A stretch of 9,874 bases of DNA from Pirellulaceae bacterium (GTDB taxonomy: Bacteria > Planctomycetota > Planctomycetia > Pirellulales > Pirellulaceae): positions 1 to 9,874 of the forward strand of contig JADLDX010000911.1 in the NCBI GenBank assembly GCA_020846515.1, read 5' to 3'. Under the pieces are notes generated by a model. It searched no databases and was not told where the DNA came from. It saw only the letters and a list, made by a program, of their open reading frames with translations. Position numbers and translations under genes: made by a program. Below are positions 1 to 6,822 of this stretch, in pieces (the stretch's first letter is position 1; every line of letters starts with the position of its first letter).

Positions 1-114
1 CCACAACCTATCGGTGGTAGTTGAATCGCCACACTCTGGCTCAAAATATGCTACTGTCCTAGCCGGAAATTGGCCTCTTGGATATGTTTGTCAATTGAGG
101 CCCGATGACGAAAT

Positions 115-855
115 GTGCTCCCGCTTCCACGAGGCTCTCTTTATTCACGGATGGCATTGCCCATGAACCTACCATCGGCCGGTATGGGTATTGATGATTC
201 GCGCGACGCACGCAAGTGGCGTATGCGTTGGGCCTATGGGCTTGTGATTGCCGGTTGTCTGAGCCTCGTGGTCTCGGTACCTACGATGGGCTTTGATCAT
301 TGGCTATCGCAGAGCATTCGCATGGGTGATGTGCCGGGCGATTTGCGGAAGGCGATCGAGTTGAGTGAGGCGTTTGCTCATGGGAGCGGCGTAGTGGCCA
401 TACTGCTGGCATTGTTGCTGGCCTCCAAGCCGCCTCGCGATGGAATTTGGCTGGCTGTGGCCACGACGGCCTCCAGCGGCATCGCGGCTAACCTGCTCAA
501 GACAGCCTTCACACGCGCTCGTCCCTACACGTACGACGCCCAGGCACATGGCGCCCAAGCCAACTCCACGGAGCCGATTTCGGGTTGGGAGTTTCTGGGA
601 AGCGGAGATTTTTGGGATGCAAGCCAGCGCAGTTTTCCATCGGGGCATACCGCCACCGCGTGGGGCCTGGCCATCGGTTTGAGTTGGGTCTACCCCAAAG
701 CCAGCGTCGTCTTCTTTAGCCTGGCGATTTTGGCGACCTATCAACGCCTTTACAGTGGTGCGCATTTCCCTAGCGATTCTGTAGCGGGCTTTGGTATCGC
801 CTGTCTTTTTAGTGGAATTGTGCTGGCACTGAATCAAAAACGCCACGTCGGGTAG
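115..855 (+). CDS. PAP2-family membrane phosphatase (lipid phosphatase-like)
   Basis: Integral-membrane acid phosphatase of the PAP2 superfamily, which removes phosphate from lipid substrates such as phosphatidic acid, phosphatidylglycerophosphate or undecaprenyl pyrophosphate on the outer side of the cytoplasmic membrane. All three signature motifs are visible: KTAFTRARP at residues 129-137 (K-x6-RP), PSGH at 175-178, and R211-x5-H217-x3-D221. H178 and H217 would be the catalytic pair. Hydrophobic segments lie at about 40-57, 90-103, 111-127, 181-194, 197-209 and 223-238, the usual six-helix layout. The start is unresolved. The open frame begins at GTG 115, but ATG codons at 151, 163 and 184 all precede the first helix and none has a good Shine-Dalgarno site, so the first 12-23 residues may not be translated. 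The exact substrate cannot be told from sequence. Confidence 0.85.
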   Translation: MLPLPRGSLYSRMALPMNLPSAGMGIDDSRDARKWRMRWAYGLVIAGCLSLVVSVPTMGFDHWLSQSIRMGDVPGDLRKAIELSEAFAHGSGVVAILLALLLASKPPRDGIWLAVATTASSGIAANLLKTAFTRARPYTYDAQAHGAQANSTEPISGWEFLGSGDFWDASQRSFPSGHTATAWGLAIGLSWVYPKASVVFFSLAILATYQRLYSGAHFPSDSVAGFGIACLFSGIVLALNQKRHVG

Positions 856-968
856 CCCTGTCGTATAAGCCGGCCTGTTGTGCTATCTTTCACCCTACGT
901 TGCCGGCGTCTGCCACGGCGATAATCATCGATCACCATCCATCACCTAAGTGCCGTCAGAGTGTTGCT

Positions 969-1910
969 ATGGATACCCAACCGATAACCGCTGCCCGCTT
1001 GGCCGAGAGCGTCATCTCCGTCCCACCTTTAGCGCGCAAGCCCGATTTAACGATTGATCGCGAAGAGAATCGACGACTGGTTCAGTATCTGGAAGCCGAT
1101 GGGGTCTCCACGTTGCTGTACGGCGGTAACGCGATTCTGTACCACGTGCGTCCGAGCGAATATGCATCGCTGCTGGAAACGTTGGTTGAGGTATCAGCCG
1201 CCGATACTCTGGTTATTCCATCGGTGGGTCCGGCCTTTGGCACCATGATGGATCAAGCGGATGTCTTGGCTGACTTCGACTTTCCCACGGTGATGATTCT
1301 GCCGCAACGCGAGATCGCGGATGCCACCGGGATTGCTCGAGGCGTGCGATTGTTTGCCGAAAAGTATGGTCGACCTATCGTCCTGTACCTCAAACACGAT
1401 CGCTGGTTGGATCCAGCTACTGTTGGCAAGCTGCATAAAGACGGGCTGATCAGCTGGGTCAAATATGCGGTCGTGCGCGACAACCCGTCCCAAGACGATT
1501 ACTTGACTGAAGTCCTGCAACAGGTTCCAGGCGAGATCGTCGTCAGCGGTATTGGCGAACAACCGGCCATCATTCACATGCGCGACTTCGGTGTCGGTAG
1601 CTTTACTAGCGGCTGCGTTTGTGTTGCGCCGGGACGTTCCACCGAACTGCTCAATGCAGTTAAGGCGGGGCAATATGCCCAGGCCGACACGTTACGTGAG
1701 CAGTTCTTGCCGCTGGAAGACCTCCGCAATAACATCCAGCCCATTCGCGTATTGCATCGGGCTGTTGAATTGGCTGGGATCGCCAAAACCGGTCCACTGC
1801 TGCCGATGCTCGGCGAACTCAACAGTGTCGATGAATCTGCCATCGCCATTGCCGCCAAACAACTGTATCAATGGAATCAACGCAAGAGCAGCTCGGCTCT
1901 ACCGGCGTAA
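969..1910 (+). CDS. Diverged DapA/N-acetylneuraminate lyase-family protein
   Basis: A 313-aa protein with the (beta/alpha)8 layout and length of the dihydrodipicolinate synthase/N-acetylneuraminate lyase family of class I aldolases. These enzymes bind a keto acid such as pyruvate as a Schiff base. By eye the segment LYLKHDRWLDPATVGKL and the following WVKYAVV align with the stretch of E. coli DapA that leads to the Schiff-base lysine, making K165 the likely equivalent. Two other hallmarks are changed: the GTTGE motif reads GGNAI (about 52-56), and the PYY segment carrying the catalytic tyrosine reads PQR (about 112-114). It may therefore do a different aldol or dehydratase reaction, or none; lysine biosynthesis is unlikely. 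The frame is open from TTG 900, but ATG 969 fits the usual family N terminus better. It lies 113 bp after the phosphatase gene, same strand, with no clear ribosome binding site. Confidence 0.75.
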   Translation: MDTQPITAARLAESVISVPPLARKPDLTIDREENRRLVQYLEADGVSTLLYGGNAILYHVRPSEYASLLETLVEVSAADTLVIPSVGPAFGTMMDQADVLADFDFPTVMILPQREIADATGIARGVRLFAEKYGRPIVLYLKHDRWLDPATVGKLHKDGLISWVKYAVVRDNPSQDDYLTEVLQQVPGEIVVSGIGEQPAIIHMRDFGVGSFTSGCVCVAPGRSTELLNAVKAGQYAQADTLREQFLPLEDLRNNIQPIRVLHRAVELAGIAKTGPLLPMLGELNSVDESAIAIAAKQLYQWNQRKSSSALPA

Positions 1911-2078
1911 AGTAATGTCCAGCGCAGCCCGACCTGCTAAGCTTCTTTGAATGCAGCTTTTCGAAGACGTGGACGCCAGGCGTGTGGCACATCAGGTTTG
2001 GGAAATGCCAGGCCTGAGACATGTCCAGCCTCAGGGGAGTACACTGCGTCGACCGGACACTATACTTAAGCGAACATC

Positions 2079-2103
2079 GGCAACCGTTCTTTGAACGGTT
2101 GCC
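2079..2103. repeat. Perfect 11-bp hairpin in the gap before sthA
   Basis: Arms GGCAACCGTTC (2079-2089) and GAACGGTTGCC (2093-2103) pair perfectly around a TTT loop. No T tract follows on either strand, so a standard intrinsic terminator is not supported. It lies 80 bp before the sthA start and 13 bp after TATACT at 2061-2066, which would pass as a -10 box but has no good -35 partner. If that box is real, the hairpin sits at the start of the sthA leader. Otherwise it may simply end the upstream DapA-family transcript. The rest of the 1911-2182 gap shows no gene. Confidence 0.5.
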
Positions 2104-2182
2104 CCAACAGGCGGAATTGCGACATCCATCGTAGGATTACATCCATTGATCACTTTCCTGAATAATAACGCCTGAGATAGAC

Positions 2183-3571
2183 ATGGAAGATTCGAAGTTT
2201 GACGTAATCGTCATCGGGACTGGCCCCGGTGGCGAAGGGGCTGCTATGCAGGCAGCCAAGGGCGGTAAACGAGTTGCTGTTATCGAACGTTATTCGCGCA
2301 TAGGTGGTGGCTGTACGCACTGGGGGACGATTCCCAGCAAGTCATTGCGATTTTCCATTTACTCCATTATGGAAGCGCTGAACAACCCGATTGTCAAAGA
2401 AATCGGTGTGCGCATTAACCCAACTCTGGAACAATTGCGAGCCAGCAGTCGATCGATCATCTCCAAACAAGAGTCAATGCGGCAAACCTTCTATGACCGC
2501 AACAATGTGCCGGTTATTCACGGGCAAGCTCGCTTCATCGACACACATACCATCGAGATTGATGGTGATCGCAAACTGACTGCCGAGCATATTGTTATCG
2601 CTACCGGATCTCGCCCGTTTCGCCCACCCAATGTCGATTTCAGTCACCCGCATATTTTCGACAGCGACACAATCTTGGACTTGCGAAGCAAGCCGCAGAC
2701 GATTGCCATCTACGGAGCGGGCGTTATCGGCTGCGAATATGCTTCGATGTTTCGCAACCTCGGCATTAAAGTCAATCTGGTCAATACTCGAGAAAAGCTG
2801 CTCGAGTTTTTGGACGACGAGATCATCGATGCGCTTTCGTATCACATGCGCGATCAGGGAATTCTCATTCGTCACAACGAAGCGTTTGAAAAGATTGAAG
2901 GTCTTGATGACGGTGTGGTGCTCTACCTGGAAAGCGGCAAGCAGCTAAAGACAGATGTCCTGCTTTGGGCCAACGGACGTTCGGGAAATACCGAAGATTT
3001 GGGCTTGGAGAATATTGGCGTCGTAGCCTCGTCGCGAGGCCACCTGCGTGTTAACGAGTTCTTTCAGACGCAGTGCGAAAACATTTACGCTGTAGGCGAC
3101 GTTATCGGTTTTCCTTCTCTGGCCAGTGCGGCTTACATGCAAGGTCGCGCTGCGGCTCAGCACCTGACCGACTGCGCCGCCGACTCATGTCTGAAACTGG
3201 ATGACTGTCCCGCCGGCATTTATACCAGCCCAGAGATCAGCAGCATTGGCAAGACGGAACGCGAACTTACGGCTGCCAAAATTCCATATGAAGTGGGGCA
3301 CTCGCAGTTCAAGAGCCTCGCACGTGCTCAAATCACAGGTCGCGCTATCGGTATGCTCAAGCTGCTGTTTCATCGTGAGACCTTGGAAATACTGGGCGTG
3401 CATTGCTTTGGTCCCAACGCTTCTGAGATCGTGCACATTGGTCAGGCGATCATGAAGCAACCCGCGCCACATAATACGCTGGAATACTTCATCAACACGA
3501 CCTTCAATTACCCCACCATGGCTGAAGCATACCGCGTCGCGGCGCTGAACGGTTTCAATCGCTTGTTCTAA
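2183..3571 (+). CDS. sthA: Soluble pyridine nucleotide transhydrogenase (EC 1.6.1.1)
   Basis: Cytoplasmic FAD flavoprotein that moves hydride between NADPH and NAD+, mainly reoxidising excess NADPH. The 462 aa match the family's usual length of about 465. The FAD-binding [10 protein letters not shown] is at 12-21, with E35 closing the first Rossmann unit. The SthA form of the active-site loop, [13 protein letters not shown] (41-53), keeps C44 but has T49 where dihydrolipoamide dehydrogenases have their second redox cysteine; this separates SthA from LpdA. ATGSRP is at 140-145, the NAD(P)-binding GAGVIG at 178-183 and the second FAD contact AVGDVIG at 303-309. The C-terminal [17 protein letters not shown] (441-457) is diagnostic of SthA and replaces the HPTxSE segment of disulfide reductases. 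ATG 2183 gives the standard N terminus; no strong Shine-Dalgarno site is seen. It stands alone and converges on the TIM-barrel gene. Confidence 0.96.
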   Translation: MEDSKFDVIVIGTGPGGEGAAMQAAKGGKRVAVIERYSRIGGGCTHWGTIPSKSLRFSIYSIMEALNNPIVKEIGVRINPTLEQLRASSRSIISKQESMRQTFYDRNNVPVIHGQARFIDTHTIEIDGDRKLTAEHIVIATGSRPFRPPNVDFSHPHIFDSDTILDLRSKPQTIAIYGAGVIGCEYASMFRNLGIKVNLVNTREKLLEFLDDEIIDALSYHMRDQGILIRHNEAFEKIEGLDDGVVLYLESGKQLKTDVLLWANGRSGNTEDLGLENIGVVASSRGHLRVNEFFQTQCENIYAVGDVIGFPSLASAAYMQGRAAAQHLTDCAADSCLKLDDCPAGIYTSPEISSIGKTERELTAAKIPYEVGHSQFKSLARAQITGRAIGMLKLLFHRETLEILGVHCFGPNASEIVHIGQAIMKQPAPHNTLEYFINTTFNYPTMAEAYRVAALNGFNRLF

Positions 3572-3586
3572 ACGCAGTACGCGTAG

Positions 3587-3614
3587 CCACCGCTGCCAAG
3601 CTGCCAAGCGGTGG
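3587..3614 (+). terminator. Hairpin after sthA, possible terminator
   Basis: CCACCGCT (3587-3594) pairs with AGCGGTGG (3607-3614) 16 bp after the sthA stop and is followed by the T-rich ATCTTGTTTT. The loop holds a duplicated GCCAAGCT-like unit. The stem belongs to the same sequence family as the two palindromes at 3634-3687, but with a changed stem end (GCT/AGC instead of GTC/GAC) that keeps pairing. The T tract is broken, so termination is plausible rather than certain. Confidence 0.45.
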
Positions 3615-3633
3615 ATCTTGTTTTGGGCTCAAT

Positions 3634-3687
3634 CCACCGTCTGGCGACGGGTGGCTACGAAGACCACCGTCTGGCGACGGTGGCTAC
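3634..3687. repeat. Tandem pair of CCACCGTC-TGGC-GACGGTGG palindromes
   Basis: Two copies lie 30 bp apart, at 3634-3658 and 3664-3687. Each reads CCACCGTC, loop TGGC, GACGGTGG, then CTAC. The first copy has one extra G in its right arm. Palindromes of this GTAGCCACCGTC kind are, as far as I recall, frequent between genes in Pirellulaceae. The second copy supplies the stop codon of the convergent minus-strand TIM-barrel gene (3684-3686). Placed between two convergent genes, the array could act as a bidirectional terminator or mRNA 3'-end stabiliser. Confidence 0.75.
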
Positions 3688-4619
3688 ACGTCGCATAGCC
3701 TGATTGCCTGGTCAAGTGCGGCCAGGTGATCCTTCCATGTTGGGATAAACTCTTGGGCTACAAAGCCTGTGTAGCCTGTTTCAAGAATGGCGCGCATGAT
3801 GGGTGGGTAGTTGATCTCTTGGTTTTCATCCAGTTCGCCACGCCCAGGATTGCCAGCAGTATGGTAGTGGCCAATATACGGATGGTACTGTCGAATGCGA
3901 CGAATGACGTCGCCATTCATGATTTGGACGTGGTAGATATCGAACAGCAGTTTGAATCTGGGAGAGTCCATGGCCTTGACCAGATCGATACAGAGATCCA
4001 CATCGTCACCCCAGTAACCAGGATGGCCTTTCATGGGGTGCGAATCATCACGGCTGTTTAGATGTTCCAGGCACAAGGTCACGTTGTGCTGCTCCGCATA
4101 ACCAATGACGCGTTTCCAGCAGTCGAGGCAATTCTGTCGAGCCGCTTCGTCGCGAAGGTTGGGCACACGCATGCCGGTGAAGGTAATCACGCTGGGTGAG
4201 TTGAACTTTACCGCCACGTCGATCGACTCGCGCAGTTTGCTTTCCACCTCGGCATGATGCTGAGTATCGACGGGCCCTTTCACGAAACCATGGCTGCTGA
4301 CCAAAGAGATCTCCAGGCCAGCCGCCTTGGCTGCGGGGTAGTCGGCGACATCGATGCCCTCGATACCCACTAGTCCTAGTCGCTTGCCGGCTTTGGCCAA
4401 CTCGGCACCAGACATCGGCTTGAAGCACCAGCCCATGACCGATTGACGGATTCGGCCTTTGATTGGCGTAGGCGAGCTCTTGTCGGCCTGTGCGGCTTGA
4501 ATCTGGCTGGTGGAGCCATCGATAACACCCAGCGCACCGGTCATGGCCATGGCTCCTAAGCCGGCAGAGATCAAACGACGACGATCAAATTCAGGTTGGC
4601 TGTCAGGTTCGTGGTTCAT
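3684..4619 (-). CDS. Tat-exported xylose isomerase-like TIM-barrel protein (hydroxypyruvate isomerase-like)
   Basis: A 311-aa protein of the AP-endonuclease-2/xylose isomerase-like TIM-barrel superfamily, preceded by a twin-arginine signal: RRRLISAGLGAMAMTGALG at about 13-31, then an Ala/Gln-rich cleavage region near 43. It is therefore probably exported folded with its metal bound. Likely divalent-metal ligands, placed by comparison with hydroxypyruvate isomerase, are E185 (in CLEHLNSR), D227 (in LFDIYH), H253 (in GHYHTAG) and E290 (in VAQEFIP). Homologues are often labelled hydroxypyruvate isomerase or sugar phosphate isomerase/epimerase, but an exported member more likely acts on a sugar or sugar acid; the substrate is unknown. 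The start ATG 4619 lies 15 bp after the ruvB stop, so the two are probably cotranscribed. The stop codon falls inside an intergenic palindrome. Confidence 0.88.
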   Translation of the reverse strand: MNHEPDSQPEFDRRRLISAGLGAMAMTGALGVIDGSTSQIQAAQADKSSPTPIKGRIRQSVMGWCFKPMSGAELAKAGKRLGLVGIEGIDVADYPAAKAAGLEISLVSSHGFVKGPVDTQHHAEVESKLRESIDVAVKFNSPSVITFTGMRVPNLRDEAARQNCLDCWKRVIGYAEQHNVTLCLEHLNSRDDSHPMKGHPGYWGDDVDLCIDLVKAMDSPRFKLLFDIYHVQIMNGDVIRRIRQYHPYIGHYHTAGNPGRGELDENQEINYPPIMRAILETGYTGFVAQEFIPTWKDHLAALDQAIRLCDV

Positions 4620-4634
4620 AACAATGGGCCATTT

Positions 4635-5669
4635 CTATTCAGTGGGGAACAGGGGAATGTCTTGCCCTCGATCCTTCGGTGGCTTGAGGTTTACGTGTTC
4701 AAAGCCTTTGGGGGTCGCACAGCGACCTCGCGAGGTGCGAATGATCAGTTCCGATCGAAGCAAATACGGCTCAACTTCGTCCACCAATGTATCGGATGAG
4801 ACGTTCATGGTGTGTGCGATGGCTTCGATACCAGCCGGACCACCGCTGAAGACACGGATGAGTGTCTCGATATAACGCCGGTCCTGGCGATCCAGGCCCA
4901 GCACATCGATGCCAGTCATTTTCAAGGCGGCTTGTGCCGTTTCCAAGGTGACCTGTCCATCCGACTTGCTCAACGCATAGTCGCGAACCCACAGCAATCG
5001 ATTGTTCGCGACGCGCGGCGTGCCCCGGCTGCGTTTGGATATCTCCAGGGCTGCGTTGGCATCCAACTGGACGTTCAGCTTGTTAGCGTTCCGATTGAGA
5101 ATCTCCGTCAATTCGGCCACTGAATAAAAGCCCAAGTGCTCGCGAATTTGGAATCGATCGCGCAGTGGGCCGCTGAGCATACCGGCTCGAGTCGTTGCGC
5201 CGATGAGCGTAAAGGGACGTAGTTGCAGATTCAGTGTGCGAGCATTAACACCTTCGCCGAGCACAATATCGATGCGAAAATCTTCCATGGCGGTATAGAG
5301 ATACTCTTCGACCGCTTTAGGCATACGATGGATTTCATCGATGAAGAGTACGGAGCCATTTTCCAAATTCGTCAGATAGGGCACGATGTCCTTGGGTGCC
5401 TTGAGCCCAGGCCCGCTGGCCATCTGGACACTGACGCCCATCTCCCGTGGGATGCATGTGGCAAACGTCGTCTTGCCAAGTCCCGGCGGACCGTCGAACA
5501 GTATATGACCTAGGGGATCCCCGCGTTTCCGCGCGGCATCGATAGCAATATGCAGCACCTCGACCACTTCGCGTTGACCGACCATCTCCGCGATCCGCTT
5601 GGGACGCAGAACGACTTCCTGTTCTGGTTCATCTTGAGGTTCCGGTTGAACGATCGATTCACGTACCAC
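4635..5669 (-). CDS. ruvB: Holliday junction branch migration ATPase RuvB
   Basis: AAA+ motor that, with RuvA, drives branch migration of Holliday junctions in recombination and repair. The 344 aa cover the whole family. Walker A GPPGLGKT is at 60-67, Walker B LFIDEIH at 108-114, sensor 1 in IGATTRAG at 156-163, the arginine finger in GPLRDRF (R170) and sensor 2 in GTPRVAN (R219). The C-terminal winged helix ends with RTSRGRCAT (311-319), the family's RTPRGRVAT element. The segment after sensor 2 reads NNRLLWVRDYA rather than the common NRLLRRVRDYA, a same-length variation. The start is GTG 5669, chosen because a strong AGGGAGGAG lies 8 bases upstream; it gives the usual short acidic N terminus. 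No ruvA or ruvC is adjacent. The TIM-barrel gene follows after 15 bp. Confidence 0.97.
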   Translation of the reverse strand: MVRESIVQPEPQDEPEQEVVLRPKRIAEMVGQREVVEVLHIAIDAARKRGDPLGHILFDGPPGLGKTTFATCIPREMGVSVQMASGPGLKAPKDIVPYLTNLENGSVLFIDEIHRMPKAVEEYLYTAMEDFRIDIVLGEGVNARTLNLQLRPFTLIGATTRAGMLSGPLRDRFQIREHLGFYSVAELTEILNRNANKLNVQLDANAALEISKRSRGTPRVANNRLLWVRDYALSKSDGQVTLETAQAALKMTGIDVLGLDRQDRRYIETLIRVFSGGPAGIEAIAHTMNVSSDTLVDEVEPYLLRSELIIRTSRGRCATPKGFEHVNLKPPKDRGQDIPLFPTE

Positions 5670-5676
5670 TTGCCTG

Positions 5677-5686
5677 GCTCCTCCCT
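5677..5686 (-). promoter_or_regulatory. Strong ribosome binding site of ruvB
   Basis: Read on the minus strand the sequence is AGGGAGGAGC, ending 7 bases before GTG 5669. It is the only strong Shine-Dalgarno match ahead of a gene in this window, and it decides in favour of the GTG start. Confidence 0.75.
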
Positions 5687-5744
5687 GCGTGTTTTTGACT
5701 CCTATTTATCTTACCAGGATTGCCACCAGGGCCGGAAGAGCAAA

Positions 5745-5965
5745 CACGCGGCCGGCGCCGCGTACCCCGGGTTCGTGATGCCACCGGCGATGAATACCCA
5801 AACTGAGTTTTAAAATCTCGCGCTACCCGCGTACCAAGCATGCGCATTCGACCATGCCCACCGACCGATGGTCCAACCCGGTTGGGACGAAAGTGCGGTG
5901 TGGGACGCCGGTACCCAAGGACGCGGCTCTGCCGCGAACCCCGGTCTGTGGAATGCAACGCCGTT
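5745..5965. repeat. Degenerate GC-rich duplicated units in a gene-free stretch
   Basis: Two related units can be aligned by eye. One starts at about 5745 (ACGCGGCCGGCGCCGCG, then TACCCCGG, GTGATGCCACCGG); the other starts at about 5921 (ACGCGGCTCTGCCGCG, then AACCCCGG, GTGGAATGCAACG). Each begins with a small palindrome around CGCGGC...GCCGCG. The open frames across this stretch on the minus strand are rich in Arg, Pro and Gly and have no family features, so I do not call genes. This resembles decayed intergenic repeat rather than coding sequence. Confidence 0.4.
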
Positions 5966-5980
5966 GGCATAGGTGCCATG

Positions 5981-6114
5981 CAACGCTGTGAAGCATTTTA
6001 GAAGCGGAACGGCGCAAGCCGTCCGGTATATCCCGGTAGTGATAGGAACCGGAGGGCTTGCGCCCAACCGCTACAAATGCCGGGTTTCACGAGCATAAAT
6101 GCTTCACAGCGTTG
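5981..6114. mobile_element. MITE-like element with 18-bp TIRs and 9-bp target duplication
   Basis: A 134-bp element bounded by perfect inverted repeats: CAACGCTGTGAAGCATTT at 5981-5998 and its exact reverse complement at 6097-6114. Directly outside both ends stands the same 9 bases, GGTGCCATG (5972-5980 and 6115-6123), as expected of a target-site duplication. There is no coding capacity, so any movement would need a transposase supplied elsewhere. The centre is filled by a long imperfect hairpin (6003-6072). Next to the right end the core AAATGC...TTCAC is partly repeated (6075-6090 against 6097-6107). A 9-bp duplication occurs in several IS families (IS1, and IS4 members such as IS10 and IS50), and these ends do not identify which. 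Confidence 0.7.
6003..6072. repeat. Long imperfect hairpin inside the MITE-like element
   Basis: Arms 6003-6027 and 6048-6072 pair at 21 of 25 positions around a 20-base loop. Both arms carry the core GCGCAAGCC followed by an A- or G-flanked TCCGGT. This core looks like a palindromic repeat seen widely between planctomycete genes, so the element may have grown around, or be one form of, that repeat. The family link is from memory, not from a search. Confidence 0.6.
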
Positions 6115-6184
6115 GGTGCCATGGGGGGATTCGTTTATTCGCCTCCACGGCGCTTCCCCAACTCGACGCGAAATTGCTGGCAGC

Positions 6185-6247
6185 AAATCTAAGGAGATTT
6201 GGATGCGGAACTGACTGCGGAAATTAGACCTGACCCCTTTTTCGACG
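6185..6247. repeat. Repeat-like motif with small palindrome at the 3' end of the hypothetical gene
   Basis: The stretch contains a perfect palindrome AAATCT-AAGG-AGATTT (6185-6200), a 7-bp direct repeat TGCGGAA (6204-6210 and 6216-6222), and then AATTAGACCTGACCCC running into a five-T tract. I recall the AATTAGACCTGACCCC phrase from intergenic repeats in many bacterial genomes, some near REP-associated transposases; this is memory and needs a search. Confidence 0.35.
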
Positions 6248-6592
6248 CGCGTTGTATGCCGCGACGCCGGCGGAGATTTCTTCGTCGGTAATGCCGTAGC
6301 TTTTCAGTATGCGAAACATTACGGAACCCATTTGAAATGGGCGTCCGATACGATCACCCTCTAGCGCGGCCTGGAGAGACGGGGCAATATCTTGGGAGGC
6401 TGGAGAAGTCGTAGTCACTACAGCCCCGGCGGGAAATTCTGATTGGCTGGCCGGTGCTAGCGTTCGTTCGGCTACAATTGTGCTTCCGTCCGGGCCTTCG
6501 TGGTCGACGGTGGGCATGGCCCAAGGAAAAGTCAATTGTGTGGCGGTTGCACTGGACAGAGTGTCGGACGTCATTAGCGTGGCAGTCGTCAT
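6224..6592 (-). CDS. Small hypothetical protein
   Basis: A 122-aa product from ATG 6592; the frame is also open to GTG 6622, which would add ten residues. I do not recognise it. The first half is rich in Thr, Ser, Ala and Pro and looks disordered. The last 35 or so residues (FQMGSVMFRILKSYGITDEE and onwards to AYNARRKR) look like a short helical module with a normal hydrophobic pattern, the main reason for thinking it is real. There is no signal peptide, membrane segment or cysteine pattern. No clear ribosome binding site is visible. The last few residues and the stop are written by a repeat-like motif (AAAAAGGGGTCAGGTCTAA on the minus strand), so its natural C terminus may have been replaced. 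It is divergent from the quinone oxidoreductase gene. It could also be a chance open frame. Confidence 0.4.
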   Translation of the reverse strand: MTTATLMTSDTLSSATATQLTFPWAMPTVDHEGPDGSTIVAERTLAPASQSEFPAGAVVTTTSPASQDIAPSLQAALEGDRIGRPFQMGSVMFRILKSYGITDEEISAGVAAYNARRKRGQV

Positions 6593-6822
6593 TTCAGTTC
6601 GGCTTTCGCAGCCGCTCCCCACATAGCATTCGGATCAGCAAGACATCATGAATAAGTCACGTGATGCTTCCAGTTTCGAGAGCAGCCGGACAACTTCGGT
6701 CACGCTTCCAATTATTCCTGTGAGAATTTCCTTCTCGGGACACAAGCAAACCGTGCAGAGCCCTGAAGGTCTCTCCAGGCAAGCTGTGACGCCGTGGAGA
6801 AGTGCCAGTAAAGAAAGATGCT

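Noticed and set aside
1..114. Promoter for the PAP2 gene (TTGAAT at 21 with AAATAT at 44)
   Set aside because: Spacing is 17 but both boxes are weak, and planctomycete promoters are poorly predicted by this consensus.
304..846. 180-aa open frame on the minus strand across the PAP2 gene
   Set aside because: Antisense shadow of a gene whose three catalytic motifs are intact; its translation shows no family features.
2183..3571. Dihydrolipoamide dehydrogenase or mercuric reductase instead of SthA
   Set aside because: The second redox cysteine is threonine and the C terminus has the SthA-specific [17 protein letters not shown] segment.
5659..6067. Overlapping minus-strand frames upstream of ruvB
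   Set aside because: Arg/Pro/Gly-rich translations over repeat DNA, partly inside ruvB and the MITE-like element, with no domain or ribosome binding site.
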